From Streptomyces dioscori (GTDB lineage Bacteria; Actinomycetota; Actinomycetes; Streptomycetales; Streptomycetaceae), in NCBI RefSeq assembly GCF_003024195.1, contig NZ_KZ679042.1, forward strand, positions 517,911-581,910: 64,000 nt of DNA, given 5' to 3'. How positions within the stretch are numbered: the first letter of the stretch is position 1; the number at the start of each line of letters is the position of its first letter. Made by a program: the position numbers and the translations under genes. Below the pieces are notes generated by a model. It saw only the letters and a program-made list of their open reading frames with translations. It did no database searches and had not been told where the DNA came from. Positions 44,909 to 54,977 of this stretch are shown in pieces.

Positions 44909-46657
44909 ATGGATTCGGAAAGCGCCCTCGACGACTCCTACTTCGACCACTGCCCCTGGGACTTCGGCCCGCGCGCCTCCCCCGCGCAACGGGACGCCCA
45001 GGCCGCGCACCAGAAGCGCCTGACGGACAGCGGCGCGAGCATCGGCGCGCACTGCTTCGTCTCTCCCGCCGCCGGCGTCTTCACCGACACGCTGCGGCTC
45101 GGCGAGAACTCGTACATCGCCGGGCACGCCTACGTCACCGGCGAGGTGATCACCGGCGCCGACTGCACGGTCAATCCGTACGCCACCGTGCGGGGCCGGA
45201 TCGCGCTGGGGGACGGCGTGCGGATCGGCGCCCACAGTTCGCTGCTCGGTTTCAACCACGGGTTCGGGCCCGACCGGCCCGTGCACCGGCAGCCCCTCAC
45301 CAGCAGGGGCATCACCGTCGGCGACGACGTGTGGATCGGGTCGAACGTCGTCGTCCTGGACGGGGTGACCATCGGCGACCACTGCGTGGTGGGCGCGGGA
45401 GCGGTGGTGACCAAAGATCTGCCGCCCTGGTCGGTCGCCGCGGGCAATCCGGCGCGCAGGCTGCGCGACCGGCGCGAGACCGGCCCCGCCCGGCGCGGGA
45501 CGGCGCAGGGCGGTGACGGACTCGGGGACGCGGTCGCCCGGTTCGCGGACCGGGCCCGTTCGCAGGCCGCCGGCCTCCTCGCGCGTGCCTGGGACACCGA
45601 CGCGGGCCGGTACCGCGACCGGCCCGGCGCCCCGCTGACCGTCCGCGCCCACTGCGACGCCGTGGAGATCGCCGATCTGCTCCTCGGCACGCCTCCGCCG
45701 CAGTTGTCCGCCGCCGAGCACGCCGAGCGGCTGCGCGCGCTGCAGGATCCGGCCGAGGGGATGGTGCCCGAACTCGCGGACGACGGCGGCCCCGGTCTGC
45801 TGCCCGCCCGCGCGGCGGACGGCTGGATCGACGACGGCGCCGCCGAGTACCACGTGCTGTCCGTGGGGTACGCGCTGGAGCTGCTGGGCTCCCGCTTCGC
45901 CCATCCGGTCCGCCCCGTGGAGCGCATGACGGCCGGCCAGTTGGTCGCCCGCCTGGAGGCGCTGCCGTGGCGGACGCGGGCGTGGACGGCCGGTGCCTGG
46001 GTGGACTGCTGGGCGACCGGTGCGCACCACAACCTCGGGCTCGGCGCCGCGGCGGGCGAACCGGGCGCCCTGGAGGCGCTGTTCGGCTGGCTGAGCACGC
46101 GGGTGGATCCGTGGACCGGGATGTGGGGCGGGGCGTCCTCGCCGGCCGAGGGCCGACTGCAGCTCGTCAACGGCCACTACCGGCTCACGCGCGGCTCGTT
46201 CGCCCAGTTCGGGCTCCGGCTGCCGTACCCGGAGCGGGTGGTGGACACCGTGCTCGACCACGGCGGGGATCCGCGCTGGTTCGCCGCGGGCCGCCAGAAC
46301 GCGTGCAACGTACTGGACGTGGCCCACCCGCTGTGGCTCGCCGGGCGGCAGAGCTGCCACCGGTCGGCCGAGGCTCGGGCGTGGGCCGCGGAGCAGCTGG
46401 CGTACGCGCTGGAGCAGTGGCGGGACGGAACCGGCTTCGGCTTCGGCCCGCCGGGCGAGGGCGGTTCGGGGCCCGGCCGGGAACCCGGTCTCCAGGGCAC
46501 CGAGATGTGGCTGGCCATCGTGTGGCTGCTGTCCGATCTGGTGGGAGTGGCGGACCGGCTGGGCTACCGGCCGCGTGGCGTCCACCGCCCCGAGGCCGCC
46601 CGCTCACCCGCGCCGGGGCCGCCCGCTCATCCCGTCCCCGTCGACAACACGCTGTAG
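44906..46657 (+). CDS. Left-handed beta-helix acyltransferase fused to an uncharacterised C-terminal domain
   Basis: A 583-residue two-part protein. Residues about 30-190 are hexapeptide repeats of a left-handed beta-helix acyltransferase (ENSYIAGHAYVTGEVITGAD, GVRIGAHSSLLGFNHGFGPD, VGDDVWIGSNVVVLDGVTIG, AVVTKDLPPWSVAAGNPAR). These include the likely catalytic His in the FNHGFG loop. The C-terminal 380 residues are helix-rich with repeated Trp/Gly/His motifs (WATGAHHNLGLGAAAGEPGA, RLQLVNGHYRLTRGSF) that resemble an alpha/alpha-barrel, but I do not recognise the family. The start is GTG 44906 or ATG 44909, with no ribosome site but a near-perfect promoter. The 3' end overlaps the convergent EEP gene by 31 bp. 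A role in O-acetylating a glycan is a guess. Confidence 0.75.
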   Translation: MMDSESALDDSYFDHCPWDFGPRASPAQRDAQAAHQKRLTDSGASIGAHCFVSPAAGVFTDTLRLGENSYIAGHAYVTGEVITGADCTVNPYATVRGRIALGDGVRIGAHSSLLGFNHGFGPDRPVHRQPLTSRGITVGDDVWIGSNVVVLDGVTIGDHCVVGAGAVVTKDLPPWSVAAGNPARRLRDRRETGPARRGTAQGGDGLGDAVARFADRARSQAAGLLARAWDTDAGRYRDRPGAPLTVRAHCDAVEIADLLLGTPPPQLSAAEHAERLRALQDPAEGMVPELADDGGPGLLPARAADGWIDDGAAEYHVLSVGYALELLGSRFAHPVRPVERMTAGQLVARLEALPWRTRAWTAGAWVDCWATGAHHNLGLGAAAGEPGALEALFGWLSTRVDPWTGMWGGASSPAEGRLQLVNGHYRLTRGSFAQFGLRLPYPERVVDTVLDHGGDPRWFAAGRQNACNVLDVAHPLWLAGRQSCHRSAEARAWAAEQLAYALEQWRDGTGFGFGPPGEGGSGPGREPGLQGTEMWLAIVWLLSDLVGVADRLGYRPRGVHRPEAARSPAPGPPAHPVPVDNTL

Positions 46658-47559
46658 TAGAAGCTGTGGTCCGAGTTGACCGTCCGGCGCGTGCCGGTGC
46701 AGTGCCAGCGCCCTGACGCGCCCCGGCCCCAGCTGAACAGGTAGTCGATCTTGCGGCCGTCGTCGTAGGTCGGCCGGGTGTACGACGGTCCGGTCTCGCG
46801 GAGGCCGCTCGCCTCGCTGCCGTTGCCGCTGTACAGGACATCGAGTTCCGGCGCGTCGGGCGGTGCGTTCAGGTCGCCCGCCAGGACGACGGGGCCCGCG
46901 GCGCCGAGCCGGTGGACACCGTCCGGCTTCCACTCGTCGTGGATGAACTCGGTCTGCGCCTGCCGTTCCCCGTCCTTGCTGCCGCCGACGGTCAGATGCG
47001 TGCTGCACGCCGTGACCGGTGGCCCCGCCGGGTCCGGTCGGCCCGCGGGGCGCACGACCGCACAGATGATGCCCCGCTCGCCGCTCCTGCCGTCCGGGTT
47101 GGGCAGCAGCGCCGGCGGCAGGATCCTGGCGGCCGAGTGGAACAGGACGGTGTTGCCGTACGGCTGGCCGTCGGCGCATTTCGTACCGGTGTCGACGAAA
47201 GCGCTGCGCAGGCCCAACTCCCTTGCGAACCGCTCCCCTTGGGTCTTGCAGACTTCCTGGAGGCCGATGAACAGCCACCGGTCGACGTCGCCGAGGGTGA
47301 GGTCCCGGACGGCGTCGGCCTCGTCCCTGATCCAGTCACCGGCGTCGCCCCGGTGGCCGACGTTCCCGTAGATGTTGAACGTACCGACGTGGAGGTCCCG
47401 GGCGGTGTCCGGTGCGTGGGCGGTGTGCGGTGCGGAGGCGGCGGCCTCCGGCGCGGCGCCGCTTCTCGCGGGGAGCGCCACCAGTACGCACAGGAAGGCC
47501 GTCACGATCGCCCTGGCCGCGCCGCGTCTCCTCACAGGACTCGTACGGCGCGTCGTCAT
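46627..47559 (-). CDS. Secreted endonuclease/exonuclease/phosphatase (EEP) family protein
   Basis: A 310-residue exported protein. A twin-Arg-like basic start (MTTRRTSPVRRRGAAR) and a hydrophobic helix (AIVTAFLCVLVALPARSGAA) form the signal peptide. The EEP fold shows LHVGTFNIYGNVG, the metal-binding Glu in FIGLQEVC, the catalytic HLTVGG, AGDLNAPPDAPEL and the terminal SDHSFYYS. The family includes secreted nucleases, sphingomyelinase-like and inositol-phosphatase enzymes, and the substrate cannot be told apart here. Four cysteines may form disulfides. It lies 109 bp downstream of the GT39-like gene on the same strand. Its 3' end overlaps the convergent acyltransferase gene. Confidence 0.85.
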   Translation of the reverse strand: MTTRRTSPVRRRGAARAIVTAFLCVLVALPARSGAAPEAAASAPHTAHAPDTARDLHVGTFNIYGNVGHRGDAGDWIRDEADAVRDLTLGDVDRWLFIGLQEVCKTQGERFARELGLRSAFVDTGTKCADGQPYGNTVLFHSAARILPPALLPNPDGRSGERGIICAVVRPAGRPDPAGPPVTACSTHLTVGGSKDGERQAQTEFIHDEWKPDGVHRLGAAGPVVLAGDLNAPPDAPELDVLYSGNGSEASGLRETGPSYTRPTYDDGRKIDYLFSWGRGASGRWHCTGTRRTVNSDHSFYYSVLSTGTG

Positions 47560-47668
47560 GACGCGACCGTACCCTCGCCGGGGCCCAACCAGTCGGGCGC
47601 GAGCGGCAGTTGTGACTGAAGAGTCCTCCCGTGGCGGTCGGCCCGGTGACGGTGCGTGGCGGTCGGAG

Positions 47669-49492
47669 TCAGCGGCGCCGGAACACCGTGATCGAGTGCC
47701 CGACGTCGTCGATCGGCGTACTGGTGTCGAGCAGCGCGGCCAGCCGCCCGTCCGCCTTCGCCACCGCGGAGTCGGACACCACCAGCAGTCCGTGCACCTC
47801 ACCGAGGGGAGCCCTGAGCGGGTCGGACGCGTTGATCCCGTAGTACGAGGGCACGCCCGCGCCCTTGTAGACCAGCCAGACGCGCTCACCGGGATGGCGC
47901 CGGTCCAGGTGGTCCGCGAGGCGGCCCAGATCCTGGCCCCAGTCGACGTTCGAGTCGTGCAGCCGCTGATGCGTCTTCGACGGTCCGCCGAACGCCTCGT
48001 TGGAGTACGGCAGGTAGTACGGGTAGGTGCGCAGCGAGCTGACCGCCACGAAGCAGACCAGTGCCGCCGTCGCCCAGTGGACCGGTCGGCGCCGCAGGAG
48101 GGTCACTCCGGCGGCGGCGACCGCCAGCAGCATCGGCATGAACACGGCATAGCGCACGCCGAGATCCCGGGCGCCGTGCATGGAGATGGCGAGGAGTACG
48201 GCGGCGGGGACGAGCACGTACGGAACGGCGGGGCGCAGTCGGCGTACGGCGAGCATCGCGGCCGAGCCCGCGGTCCACAGGGCGAGCATGCCGAGCGGGG
48301 TCTTCACCAGGAGCGCGGCGGGCAGGTAGTACCAGAGCGAGCCCTCGTAGAGCCGCCCGAACAGGAAGCCCTGCCAGATGTCGTACTCGAAGCCGAACTG
48401 GATGCGCATGCCGTCGCGGTAGGCCTCGGGGAACGGCAGCCAGGCCGCGATCCGGCCGCGCGCGCCGCGGATGTCCGGCACGTTGTCGGGGGCGGCCCAG
48501 CGCATCCGCGGGTCGACGACAAGATAGGCGGCCCATACGACGGCGACCGCGATCAGCGCCATACCGACGGCGGTCGCCGCCCCGTACGCGAGGAGGCGGA
48601 TCCGGGCGCGGGCGTCGAGCGCCGGGAGCTGTGGCCGCTCGTCGGGTTCGGGGACCCGGGGCCGCGCGTCCGGGGCCGGTGTCCGGGGCCCCGCGTCGAG
48701 GGCCGGTGTCCGGTGGGCGTGCCAGAACGACAGGACGCCCAGCAGCGTCAGTACCGGGATCACCGGCAGCACGCTCATCTTGGTGGCCGCCGCCGCGCCC
48801 AGGGCCACGCCGGCGAGCGGGAGGCACAGGAGCGGTCGCCGCCGGGCCCGCCACAGCAGCCACAGGGCCGTGAGCAGGAAGCCGGTCGCGGGCACGTCGA
48901 GCGTGGCCAGCGAACCGTTGGCGATGACGTCCGGCGAGAACGCGTACAGGGCCAGCGCCACGAGGCCGCCGGGCGGGCCGGTGAGGTCGCGGGCGAAGGC
49001 GAGGACGACCAGCCCGAACAGCAGTGTCAGGACGATCACCGGAAGGCGTGCGTACAGCATCAGGCGGGCGGGGTCGTTGCCCGACTCGTACAGGACGTGC
49101 CGGCCGAGTGCCGTCTGGCTTCCGACGAAGTCCGCGTCGAGGCGCGCGTCGGTGAACACCAGGCCGGACGCGATGATCAGCTTGCCCAGGGGCGGGTGTT
49201 CGGGGTTGTAACGGAAGCTGCGTTCCTTGAGGTACACCTCGGCCGAGGCCACGTACACGGGTTCGTCGATGGTGGGGGTCTGCTCGACGGCGGTGGTGAC
49301 CATCGCGACCGCCATCTCGGCCAGGAGCGCGACGACGACCAGCGCGTACAGCCAGCGTCGGCGCCGCGCCGACCGGACAGACCGCAGCAATCCGCCGAAG
49401 CGGCCCGGCCGTTCGCCTTCGGCCGCCGGTCCGGACGGGCGGGGGGCGGTGGGCCCGTCACCCCTCGGGCGGGTGACCTGCGGCGCGCTCAT
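47669..49492 (-). CDS. GT39-like lipid-dependent glycosyltransferase (membrane)
   Basis: A 607-residue polytopic membrane glycosyltransferase of the PMT/ArnT type (GT-C fold). The first helix WLYALVVVALLAEMAVAM leads into the catalytic loop with the acidic pair TPTIDEPVY. Then come FRYNPEHPPLGKLIIASGL, typical of the PMT_2 group, and about ten more helices. It would use a polyprenyl-phosphate sugar to modify a protein or envelope glycan outside the membrane. It differs clearly from the Pmt at 5491. A Pro/Ala/Arg-rich repeat (DAGPRTPAPDARPRVPEPDE) sits in a loop near the middle. ATG 49492 is chosen at the family N-terminus. The acceptor is unknown. Confidence 0.85.
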   Translation of the reverse strand: MSAPQVTRPRGDGPTAPRPSGPAAEGERPGRFGGLLRSVRSARRRRWLYALVVVALLAEMAVAMVTTAVEQTPTIDEPVYVASAEVYLKERSFRYNPEHPPLGKLIIASGLVFTDARLDADFVGSQTALGRHVLYESGNDPARLMLYARLPVIVLTLLFGLVVLAFARDLTGPPGGLVALALYAFSPDVIANGSLATLDVPATGFLLTALWLLWRARRRPLLCLPLAGVALGAAAATKMSVLPVIPVLTLLGVLSFWHAHRTPALDAGPRTPAPDARPRVPEPDERPQLPALDARARIRLLAYGAATAVGMALIAVAVVWAAYLVVDPRMRWAAPDNVPDIRGARGRIAAWLPFPEAYRDGMRIQFGFEYDIWQGFLFGRLYEGSLWYYLPAALLVKTPLGMLALWTAGSAAMLAVRRLRPAVPYVLVPAAVLLAISMHGARDLGVRYAVFMPMLLAVAAAGVTLLRRRPVHWATAALVCFVAVSSLRTYPYYLPYSNEAFGGPSKTHQRLHDSNVDWGQDLGRLADHLDRRHPGERVWLVYKGAGVPSYYGINASDPLRAPLGEVHGLLVVSDSAVAKADGRLAALLDTSTPIDDVGHSITVFRRR

Positions 49493-49629
49493 GCGGCACA
49501 GCTTTCCACCAACCCTCCTCGTATGTGACGTTCTTGGGCCGGTTGAGCGACAAGTGTTGGGCGCTCCGTAACCGTTGTGACCTCTGGGGCCTCTTGGCAC
49601 GCGAGTGAAAATCCGCGACTCTGAACTGC

Positions 49630-49674
49630 ACATGTCACAAAGTCACATGTCGCAAAGTCACATGCCACAAAGGG
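49630..49674. repeat. Three 15-bp tandem repeats upstream of the NPP1 gene
   Basis: Units CACATGTCACAAAGT, CACATGTCGCAAAGT and CACATGCCACAAAGG are contiguous and AT-richer than the surroundings. They end 35 bp before GTG 49710, so they could be an operator array. Confidence 0.85.
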
Positions 49675-49709
49675 CGTTGGCCTGCACGGGGCCGATGAGG
49701 AGGACACCT

Positions 49710-50504
49710 GTGAACGGCAGACCGGCATCGAAGTTCCGCGGATCCCGGCGTCTGGGCCGGAAGTCGCTCGGCGTACTGGCGGGCGCCGCGGCTCTGGTCC
49801 TCGTATTCCCGGCCACCGCCCTGGCGGCGCCGCCCCCCGCGCTGCCCGCGAACGCGGACGCGCTCGACTCGACGTTCCAGCCCACCTACGACTACGACAC
49901 GGACGGCTGCTACGCCACGTCGGCCATCGGCCCCGACGGGACGGTCAACGGCGGGCTCAACCCGAGCGGCGCCGTGAACGGCCAGTGCCGTGACGCGTCC
50001 GACCTCGACAGCGTCAACACCTACTCGCGCTCCAAGTGCAACAACGGCTGGTGCGCGATCGTCTACGGGTCCTACTTCGAGAAGGACCAGGCCGTGGCCG
50101 GCAGCGGGCTCGGCGGACACCGCCACGACTGGGAGCATGTCGTGGTGTGGGTGCAGAACAACGAGGCCCAGTACGTCTCGACGTCCAACCACGGTTCGTT
50201 CACGGTCCACAACCGCTCGGCGATCCGCTGGGACGGGACACACGCCAAGGTCGTCTACCACAAGGACGGGATCAGCACGCACTGCTTCCGTGCCGCGACC
50301 GCGGGCGACGAGCCGCCGGAGAACCACAAGGGGACCTGGCAGCGGCCCCCGCTGGTCGGCTGGAACGGCTACCCGGGCAGCCTGCGGTCCACGCTGACCT
50401 CGTACAACTTCGGGAGTGCGACGCTCGGCATCAAGGACAGCACGTTCAACTCGCACCTCTCGTCGGCGAAGCCGTCGGGGATCGCGTTCGACCCCAACGC
50501 GTGA
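49710..50504 (+). CDS. Secreted NPP1/NLP family (necrosis- and ethylene-inducing) protein
   Basis: A 264-residue exported protein. GTG 49710 has AGGAGG six bases upstream, then a basic leader and a signal helix (LGVLAGAAALVLVFPATALA). The mature part has the NLP fold and the exact family heptapeptide GHRHDWE at residues 136-142, the metal-binding cytolytic motif. Four Cys are visible in NGGWC-type positions (GQCRD, SKCNNGWC, HCFR). NLPs bind plant glycosylinositol-phosphoceramides and damage dicot membranes. Many bacterial members are uncharacterised or non-toxic. It fits a plant-associated lifestyle alongside the glycan hydrolases. Three tandem repeats precede it. Confidence 0.93.
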   Translation: MNGRPASKFRGSRRLGRKSLGVLAGAAALVLVFPATALAAPPPALPANADALDSTFQPTYDYDTDGCYATSAIGPDGTVNGGLNPSGAVNGQCRDASDLDSVNTYSRSKCNNGWCAIVYGSYFEKDQAVAGSGLGGHRHDWEHVVVWVQNNEAQYVSTSNHGSFTVHNRSAIRWDGTHAKVVYHKDGISTHCFRAATAGDEPPENHKGTWQRPPLVGWNGYPGSLRSTLTSYNFGSATLGIKDSTFNSHLSSAKPSGIAFDPNA

Positions 50505-50556
50505 TCGACCCCACCGCGTGATCGGCGTCAGCGCCTGACCGGCGTCCGACCATGCG

Positions 50557-51399
50557 TCAGGTACGAGGTGCTGACCGGCCGTCGGGACGGTCGGCCAGCA
50601 CCTCGGCGGCGAAGGCCGCGACGTCCTGGACGAGCCGTTCCGGCTCCTCCCAGTACAGGGCATGACCCGCGCCCTCGTACACGACGAGCCTCGCGTCGTA
50701 GAGCGTGTCGAGGATCCGCTGCTGGTCGGCGCGGGGCAGGATGCCGTCGGCGTCGCCCCAGAGGACGAGCGCGGGGACGAGAATTCCCTTCAGGGTGGCC
50801 GCCAGGTCCGTCTCCAGCAGCCCGCGCAGGGTCTCCCGCCACACCCGCGCGGGCACTTTCAGGTTCTCCTCGGCGATCGTCGCGAGGAGTCCCCGCCCGA
50901 GCGGGCGGGCCGTGAGCCCGGCGAGCAGCTCCTCGACGAAGGCACGCGGCACGGGGTCGACCAGGTCCTTGACCTGCTCCCCCAGCGCGACGGCGGGCGG
51001 CTTGTCGGCGAGGGTGGCCGGGACGCCCGCCAGGACCAGACCCGCCACCCGGTCGGGATGGCTGCCCGCGACCAGCCGCGCGGCCACGCCACCGCTCGAC
51101 GCGCCGACCAGGACGGCCCGGCGGATGCCCGTGGCGTCTAGAAATTCCACCAGGTCGGCGGCGAAGTCGTCCGGGCTGTAGCCGTCGGGGGGCCGTTCGG
51201 CGTCGCCGTGGCCGCGCTGGGTGGGGGCGTACCCGTGCAGGGCGGCGGGGAGCTGTCTGAGCAGCGGCTCGAACGCCCACCAGGAGTCCGCGAGGCCGTG
51301 CACGAAGACGACGGGGGCGCCCTCCGGATACCCCGCTTCCGCGTACGGGAGGACGAGTCCGCTCCTCAAGCGGGCGGCCTTCACCGCGATCGTGCTCAC
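50557..51399 (-). CDS. Alpha/beta hydrolase fold enzyme
   Basis: A 280-residue hydrolase. GTG 51399 has AGGAGG six bases upstream, so it is preferred over ATG 51519. The oxyanion region is VFVHGLADSWW. The nucleophile is S101 in LVGASSGGVAA, the acid is in LWGDADGILP and the base is the His in GAGHALYWEEP. The family spans esterases, haloperoxidase-like enzymes and epoxide hydrolases, and no specific substrate is apparent. There is no signal peptide. It is convergent with the NPP1 gene and divergent from the lectin/beta-helix operon. Confidence 0.9.
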   Translation of the reverse strand: MSTIAVKAARLRSGLVLPYAEAGYPEGAPVVFVHGLADSWWAFEPLLRQLPAALHGYAPTQRGHGDAERPPDGYSPDDFAADLVEFLDATGIRRAVLVGASSGGVAARLVAGSHPDRVAGLVLAGVPATLADKPPAVALGEQVKDLVDPVPRAFVEELLAGLTARPLGRGLLATIAEENLKVPARVWRETLRGLLETDLAATLKGILVPALVLWGDADGILPRADQQRILDTLYDARLVVYEGAGHALYWEEPERLVQDVAAFAAEVLADRPDGRSAPRT

Positions 51400-51711
51400 G
51401 GCGGCCCTCCTGACGTCGGTCGGCCCCCTCGCACACCGACCACGGGGCGGCGCGACGATCTCCTTCATCGTAATGACGGGTACCGCGGACCGCCCCTCCA
51501 GAGAGCTTGCCGCCTTCAATTCCTTGCGGACTCCGGACGATTGTCGGCCTTCTTTGCTTCACATCTTGACGCGCTTGGTTCAGACCTTTAGGTTCACCGA
51601 TCGCCGAGATTCCACGAATGCGCTCATCGTTCATGTCTGTGAACACGCTGTCGGTGAACACGTTCATGTACGCCGTCTTCTCACCCCCACCCCCCACGCA
51701 CAGGAGAATCC
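51400..51711. promoter_or_regulatory. Divergent intergenic region with a near-consensus promoter and TGAAC half-site array
   Basis: A plus-strand promoter TTGACG (51566-51571), 17 bp, TAGGTT (51589-51594) is close to the Streptomyces consensus. Downstream of the predicted start at about 51601 lie half-sites GTTCA (51629), TGAAC (51640), TGAAC (51655) and GTTCA (51662). The last two form TGAAC-AC-GTTCA. GTGAACACG occurs twice. This looks like a repressor operator for the following genes. Confidence 0.6.
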
Positions 51712-53961
<2,250 letters not shown>

Positions 53962-54005
53962 CGGCGCGCACCCACAACGAGTCGACGTACAGGAAGGGGC
54001 ACATC

Positions 54006-54887
54006 ATGAACGGCATCAGAACGTCCGCGCCGGCGCGCATCGCCCTGCAGGTGCTCGTGCTGCTGGCCACCCTGCTGGGACTGGCGGCGCCACCCGCCCA
54101 CGCGACACCGGACACGGCGGCGAAGGCGGCGCCCTTCAAGGTGCTCGCCCTCTACAGCGGTACGTGGGACGCCGCGCACATCAGCTTCACCCGCGAGGCC
54201 AACCAGTGGTTCCCCGCCCGCGCCGCCGAGAACGGCTTCACCTACACGGCGAGCACCAACTGGAACCTGCTGGCCGACGGGGGCGTCGACGCGTACCAGG
54301 TCGTCCTCTTCCTCGACGACCTGCCGCAGAGCGCCGCCCAGCGGACCGGCTTCGAGCGCTACATGCGCGCGGGCGGCGGCTGGCTGGGCTTCCACGTCTC
54401 CGCCTTCACGACCGAGGCGCAGCAATGGCCCTGGTACCACCAGCAGTTCCTCGGCAGCGGCAATTTCAAGTCGAACACCTGGGGGCCGACGTCGGCCACT
54501 CTGCGGGTGGAGGACCGTACACACGCCTCGACAAGGAACCTGCCCGCCACCTTCGCGTCGTCGGTCAACGAGTGGTACAGCTGGTCGAACGACCTACGGC
54601 GCAATCCGGACATCAAGATCCTGGCCTCCATCGACCAGAGCAGCTTCCCGGTGGGCACCGATCCGAACCAGACCTGGTACAGCGGCTACTACCCGGTTCT
54701 GTGGACCAACACCCAGTACCGGATGCTCTACGCGAACGTCGGTCACAACGCGATGGACTACGCGACGAACACCCCGCTGTCGTCCACCTTCGCCAGTGCC
54801 TCCCAGAACCGTTTTCTGCTCGACGGACTGAAGTGGCTCGGTGGCGCAGCGCAACGAGATCAGGACAGGTCGATCGTCCGTTCGTGA
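54006..54887 (+). CDS. Secreted ThuA-domain protein
   Basis: A 293-residue exported protein. ATG 54006 has AGGAAGGGG six bases upstream. The signal peptide is MNGIRTSAPARIALQVLVLL through about residue 37. The ThuA fold (class I glutamine-amidotransferase-like) begins FKVLALYSGTWDAAHISFTR. Its characteristic pieces are QVVLFLDDLPQ, GGGWLGFHVSAFTTEA, NEWYSWS and the terminal VGHNAMDY. ThuA-like domains occur in sugar catabolism loci, and bacterial secreted members are thought to act on carbohydrates, though the activity is not settled. It is co-oriented with the lectin/beta-helix gene, and the pair may act on the same glycan. Confidence 0.88.
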   Translation: MNGIRTSAPARIALQVLVLLATLLGLAAPPAHATPDTAAKAAPFKVLALYSGTWDAAHISFTREANQWFPARAAENGFTYTASTNWNLLADGGVDAYQVVLFLDDLPQSAAQRTGFERYMRAGGGWLGFHVSAFTTEAQQWPWYHQQFLGSGNFKSNTWGPTSATLRVEDRTHASTRNLPATFASSVNEWYSWSNDLRRNPDIKILASIDQSSFPVGTDPNQTWYSGYYPVLWTNTQYRMLYANVGHNAMDYATNTPLSSTFASASQNRFLLDGLKWLGGAAQRDQDRSIVRS

Positions 54888-54977
54888 CCCAACTCCCGCC
54901 GTCGTGGGCTAGATTTCGAACGCCCTCGATTCCGGACTCCATCGGAGGGGCGCTCTGAGGAGATTCTGGAGCGGCAC

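Noticed and set aside
50500..50556. Repeated CGCGTGATCG at the end of the NPP1 gene
   Set aside because: Only ten bases, no hairpin and no obvious role.
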